A stretch of 8,359 nt of DNA from Eubacteriales bacterium (lineage in GTDB: Bacteria; Bacillota; Clostridia; Christensenellales; UMGS416): positions 1 to 8,359 of the forward strand of contig JAQVWW010000032.1 in the NCBI GenBank assembly GCA_028709505.1, given 5' to 3'. The notes beneath the pieces were generated by a model. It did not search any database. It was not told the DNA's origin and saw only the letters and a list, made by a program, of their open reading frames with translations. Shown in pieces: positions 5,415-8,359 of the stretch. The number at the start of each line of letters is the position of its first letter. Position 1 is the first letter of the stretch. The position numbers and the translations under genes are program-made.

Positions 5415-5441
5415 AAAAAAATCTTGACGCGCCGCGCAAAA
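5415..5441 (-). terminator. Candidate intrinsic terminator after ftsY
   Basis: On the minus strand a short stem forms from TTTTGCGC, loop GGC, GCGTCAAGA. It has eight pairs including one T-G wobble and one bulged T. A run of seven T (5415-5421) follows at once. It lies 27 bases past the ftsY stop and 2 bases before the -35 box of the next promoter. The stem is short and imperfect, so termination may be partial. Confidence 0.5.
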
Positions 5442-5468
5442 TGTGTTGGTAATATTTCCCTTTAGGCG

Positions 5469-6392
5469 TTATTGGTCAAACATGGCGTCGACAAAAGCGC
5501 GCTCGTCAAATTCCTGCAGGTCGTCCAGCGCCTCGCCCACGCCGATATAGCGCACCGGCACGCCCAGCTGCGCCGAGATGGCGAGGACGACGCCGCCTTT
5601 GGCGGTGCCGTCCAGCTTGGTCAAGATGATGCCGGTGACGTCGCAGGCCTCGGCAAACGTCTTGGCCTGGGCCACGGCGTTTTGCCCGGTGGTGGCGTCC
5701 AGCACCAAAAAGGTCTCCTTATGGGCGTCGGGATATTCACGCTCGACAATGCGGCGGATTTTGGAAAGCTCGTTCATCAGGTTGACCTTGTTGTGCAGCC
5801 GCCCCGCCGTATCGCAGATAAGCACGTCCACGCCGCGGGCTTTGGCGGCGCGCACGGCGTCGAACACAACCGCCGCCGGATCGCTGCCGGCATCCTGCGA
5901 GATGACGTCCACGCCGGCACGCTGGCCCCATACCTTCAGCTGCTCCACCGCCGCAGCCCGGAACGTATCCGCCGCCGCCAGCAACACGCTGCGGCCGTCG
6001 GCCTTAACCGCCGCCGCCAGCTTGCCGGCGGTGGTGGTCTTGCCCACGCCGTTGACGCCCACCACCAGCACCACGCTTTGCCCGGCGTAGGCCGGCGGAT
6101 CGCCCGGACGCATCTGGCTTTGCATCTCTTCTTTAAGCAGTTGGCGAATGCGCGAGGCGTCGCCTATTTTCTGCTGGCGCACCTGCTGGCGGACGCTTTC
6201 CACCAGCTGCGCCGACAGCTCCCCGCCCACGTCGGCGGCGATGAGGATGGCCTCCAGCTCTTCAAAGAATTCGTCGTCGATTTCGCGATAATATTTAACC
6301 AGGTCGTCGATACGGCCGCCCAGCGTGTCCCGCGTTTTTTTCATCGAATCCCGCAGCCGGTTCCAAAGGCCTTTTTTCGTGGTTTCTTCCAT
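5469..6392 (-). CDS. ftsY: Signal recognition particle receptor FtsY
   Basis: SRP receptor GTPase: it binds the Ffh GTPase at the membrane and hands the ribosome-nascent chain to the translocon. The 307-residue protein has an N domain (about 10-95) and a G domain with P-loop GVNGVGKTTT (112-121), DTFRAAA (142-148), DTAGR (194-198), TKLDG (258-262) and the YIGVGEALDDLQEF end (282-295). It starts with a short lysine-rich helix (MEETTKKGLWNRLRDSMKKT) and lacks the long acidic A domain of E. coli FtsY, as usual for Gram-positive versions. The ATG at 6390-6392 follows AAAGGAG (6399-6405), which overlaps the smc stop, so expression is coupled to smc. Its GTPase resembles the Ffh one, but the YIGVGE end and missing M domain identify FtsY. 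Confidence 0.97.
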   Translation of the reverse strand: MEETTKKGLWNRLRDSMKKTRDTLGGRIDDLVKYYREIDDEFFEELEAILIAADVGGELSAQLVESVRQQVRQQKIGDASRIRQLLKEEMQSQMRPGDPPAYAGQSVVLVVGVNGVGKTTTAGKLAAAVKADGRSVLLAAADTFRAAAVEQLKVWGQRAGVDVISQDAGSDPAAVVFDAVRAAKARGVDVLICDTAGRLHNKVNLMNELSKIRRIVEREYPDAHKETFLVLDATTGQNAVAQAKTFAEACDVTGIILTKLDGTAKGGVVLAISAQLGVPVRYIGVGEALDDLQEFDERAFVDAMFDQ

Positions 6393-6403
6393 CGTGCGCT
6401 CCT

Positions 6404-8359
6404 TTATGGCTGTATGTCCTCTTTGATGTCCTCCAGCTTCATCGACAGCATCCGGGAGATGCCTTGATCCTCCATCGTGACGCCGTAGAGGGCGTTGCAG
6501 GCCTCCATCGTGCCCTTGCGGTGCGTGACGACGACGAACTGCGTGTGCTGCGTAAAATTGCGTAGATACTGGGCAAAGCGCCGCACGTTGGCGTCGTCCA
6601 GCGCCGCCTCAATCTCGTCCAGCACGCAAAACGGCGACGGATTGACCTTGAGCATGGCGAAAAGCAGCGCGATGGCCGTCAGCGCCTTTTCACCGCCGGA
6701 CAGCAACGATAAAAGCTTCAGCTGTGTTCCCGGCGGCTGGGCCTTAATTTCCACGCCGGAGTTTAAAATATCGTCCTCGTCCTGCAGCACCAGCTGGGCG
6801 GTGCCGCCGCCGAAGAGCTCGGCGAACGTGGCGCCGAAGCTTTCGTTGATTTTGGCAAACTGCTGCCGGAAGCGCTCTTCCATTTTAACAGACAGCTCCT
6901 GTATGATGGCCAGCAAATCGTTCTGGGCCTTTTCCAGGTCGGCACACTGGCGCAGATAGTCGTCATAGCGGCCGCCCAGCTGCTCATACTCTTCTACGGC
7001 GCTGACGTTGACGGTGCCCATCCTGCGGATTTCAGCGCGGATTTCGGCGATGCGCGGCGCGGCCTGCGCGTCGTTATAATCGTCGCGGCGCAGCGGCAGC
7101 GCGTTGGCGTAGGTCAGCTCGTAATGCTCCCAGATGCGGTTGTGCAGGTTCTCAAAGTCGGCCTCGGCCCGCACCAGCTGCAGCTCCAGCTTGCCGGCAC
7201 GGGCGCGCATCTCGGCGGCGGCGGCGCGCAGCGCGTTGGTCTGGCGGGCGTTTTCGTCGCGCTGTGCGCGCAGCGCGGCACGTTGGGCCTCCAGCGCCGC
7301 CAGCTCCTGGCGCGCCTGCTGCCCCCGGGCCACATGGCTGCCGGCGGCGGCTGTATTTTGGGCCAGCGCCTGCTGTTCGTCGGCCAGCTGCCGGCCGCTG
7401 GCGGCGATGGCAGCGTCCTTCTGGGCGGCGTCGTCGCGCAGCCGCCGGGCGTCGTCGCGCATGCGGGCAATCTGGCGTTCCAAATTCTCGCGACGGGATT
7501 CGTCGGCGGCCAGCGCCACCTTTAAATCGTTCATGCGCTGTAAAAACTGTTGATACTCGTCGCGCTGCCGGTTGACCTGCTGCTGCACGCGCACGATATC
7601 GTCGCGCACCGATTGCTGGTTGAGCTCCTCGGTGCCCTGCTGGCTCTGGGCCTGGGCCTGTTGGCGTAGGATATCCTGCAGATTCTCTTCCAGCTGCGCC
7701 AGCGTTTCGTCGTTTTGGCACAGCGCATCGATCAGCCGCTGCTCGTTCTGCCGGGCCTTGAGCAGACGCTCCTTCTCCCGGGCGCAGGCCAACGCGCTTT
7801 CGTGCAGCTGCTCGTCCAGCGCCGCCAGCTGTGCCTTTTCGGCATCCACCTGTTCGTCCAGCGCCGCGGCCTGGGCCTGGGCGTCATGGCTGTCGCGCTG
7901 CAGCGCTTCGCAGCGGCGGCTCACCTCTTGGATTTCGGCTTCGCGGCCCAGCAGGCTGGTGTAGCGCGACTGTATCGAGCCGCCGGTCATCGAGCCGCCG
8001 GGGTTGATGATATCGCCTTGCAGCGTAACAAAGCGCAAGCTGTGCCGGCAGGCGCGGGCCATTTCGATGGCGCCGGGCATGTCGCGGGCGATGACGACGC
8101 GGCCCAACAGGTTGCTGACAATATTAGCGTAGCGCGCGTCGGCGCCCACCAGCTCGGCGGCTATGCCCACCAGCGCCGGGTGGCGCAGCGCGGCGCGCTC
8201 CTGGGCGCTTAAGCTGCGGGGCTGTATGCTGCTAATGGGCAGAAATGTCGCCCGTCCATACTGTTTATCGCGTAAATAATCGATTAGCTTTCTGGCATCC
8301 TGTTCATCGTTCGTGATGATGTTCTGCATGGCCGGGCCCAGCGCCCTCTCCACCGCCCC
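6404..8359 (-). CDS. smc: Chromosome segregation protein SMC, C-terminal half (cut by window edge)
   Basis: ATPase of the bacterial condensin that loads with ScpA and ScpB, extrudes DNA loops and helps separate chromosomes. The visible 651 residues are the C-terminal part; the N-terminal Walker A head and first coiled coil lie beyond base 8359. In order: the second half of the hinge (about 1-130), with ALGPAMQNIIT near the start and GDIINPGGSMTGGS (115-128); a long Gln/Ala/Arg/Glu-rich coiled coil (about 130-445); the MGTVNVSAVEEYEQL return (447-461); then the head. The head carries signature LSGGEKALTA (553-562), Walker B FCVLDEIEAALDD (577-589) and the THRKGTMEA switch (612-620). The frame stays open to the edge, so the GTG at 8351-8353 is not the true start. 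The gene ends 11 bases before ftsY, the conserved Bacillota neighbour. Confidence 0.97.
   Translation of the reverse strand, partial: GAVERALGPAMQNIITNDEQDARKLIDYLRDKQYGRATFLPISSIQPRSLSAQERAALRHPALVGIAAELVGADARYANIVSNLLGRVVIARDMPGAIEMARACRHSLRFVTLQGDIINPGGSMTGGSIQSRYTSLLGREAEIQEVSRRCEALQRDSHDAQAQAAALDEQVDAEKAQLAALDEQLHESALACAREKERLLKARQNEQRLIDALCQNDETLAQLEENLQDILRQQAQAQSQQGTEELNQQSVRDDIVRVQQQVNRQRDEYQQFLQRMNDLKVALAADESRRENLERQIARMRDDARRLRDDAAQKDAAIAASGRQLADEQQALAQNTAAAGSHVARGQQARQELAALEAQRAALRAQRDENARQTNALRAAAAEMRARAGKLELQLVRAEADFENLHNRIWEHYELTYANALPLRRDDYNDAQAAPRIAEIRAEIRRMGTVNVSAVEEYEQLGGRYDDYLRQCADLEKAQNDLLAIIQELSVKMEERFRQQFAKINESFGATFAELFGGGTAQLVLQDEDDILNSGVEIKAQPPGTQLKLLSLLSGGEKALTAIALLFAMLKVNPSPFCVLDEIEAALDDANVRRFAQYLRNFTQHTQFVVVTHRKGTMEACNALYGVTMEDQGISRMLSMKLEDIKEDIQP

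Noticed and set aside
5424..5455. Plus-strand TTGACG and TAATAT as a divergent promoter
   Set aside because: The spacer is 20 bases, the hexamers are imperfect, and the plus strand downstream is the antisense of ftsY with no plausible gene.
7110..7960. Locally repetitive, Gln/Ala/Arg-rich sequence that could suggest a repeat array
   Set aside because: It translates in one continuous frame as the SMC coiled coil; the repetition is at the level of heptad-like composition and not DNA repeats.
328..8212. Many long open frames on the plus strand and in alternative minus frames across the window
   Set aside because: They lie antisense to or inside well-recognised conserved genes, are rich in Arg, Ala, Ser and Pro as expected from GC-rich shadow frames, and lack family motifs and convincing ribosome binding sites.

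Overview
This window is a chromosomal segment from a GC-rich member of the Bacillota, most likely a Clostridia-type organism. The gene order smc-ftsY-ylxM-ffh-rpsP-khpA-rimM-trmD is a Bacillota hallmark, and most starts carry strong AGGAGG-type ribosome binding sites. Every gene lies on the minus strand, so transcription runs from high to low coordinates, and intergenic space is almost absent.

Layout in transcription order. The 3' half of smc (8359 to 6404) is followed 11 bases later by ftsY (6392 to 5469). Behind ftsY come a candidate intrinsic terminator (5415-5441) and a consensus sigma-A promoter (5385-5412). A perfect 8-base dyad (5357-5380) sits over the probable transcription start. 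This promoter heads ylxM, ffh, rpsP, khpA, rimM and trmD, which mostly overlap or nearly abut. The one real gap in that run, between ffh and rpsP, holds two abutting inverted repeats (3647-3674). A second, fully consensus promoter (TTGACA, 17 bases, TATAAT; 1867-1895) overlaps the trmD stop codon. It opens a second unit: lgt, a six-helix LiaI/LiaF-like membrane protein, and pncB, which runs off the low-coordinate edge.

Functionally the first block joins chromosome organisation (SMC), co-translational membrane targeting (FtsY, Ffh, YlxM), small-subunit assembly (bS16, RimM, KhpA) and tRNA G37 methylation (TrmD). The second block joins lipoprotein maturation (Lgt), an uncharacterised membrane protein and NAD salvage (PncB). 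No RNA genes, mobile elements, CRISPR arrays or phage genes were seen, and no gene-free stretch exceeds about 120 bases.

This is core genome, not an accessory island, and I find no evidence of a new system. The points most worth checking are: glutamate instead of the catalytic aspartate at TrmD position 169; the promoter/dyad arrangement at ylxM; the competing hairpins before rpsP; the consensus promoter and lgt where rplS would be expected; and the matching acidic tails on Lgt and its membrane-protein neighbour.
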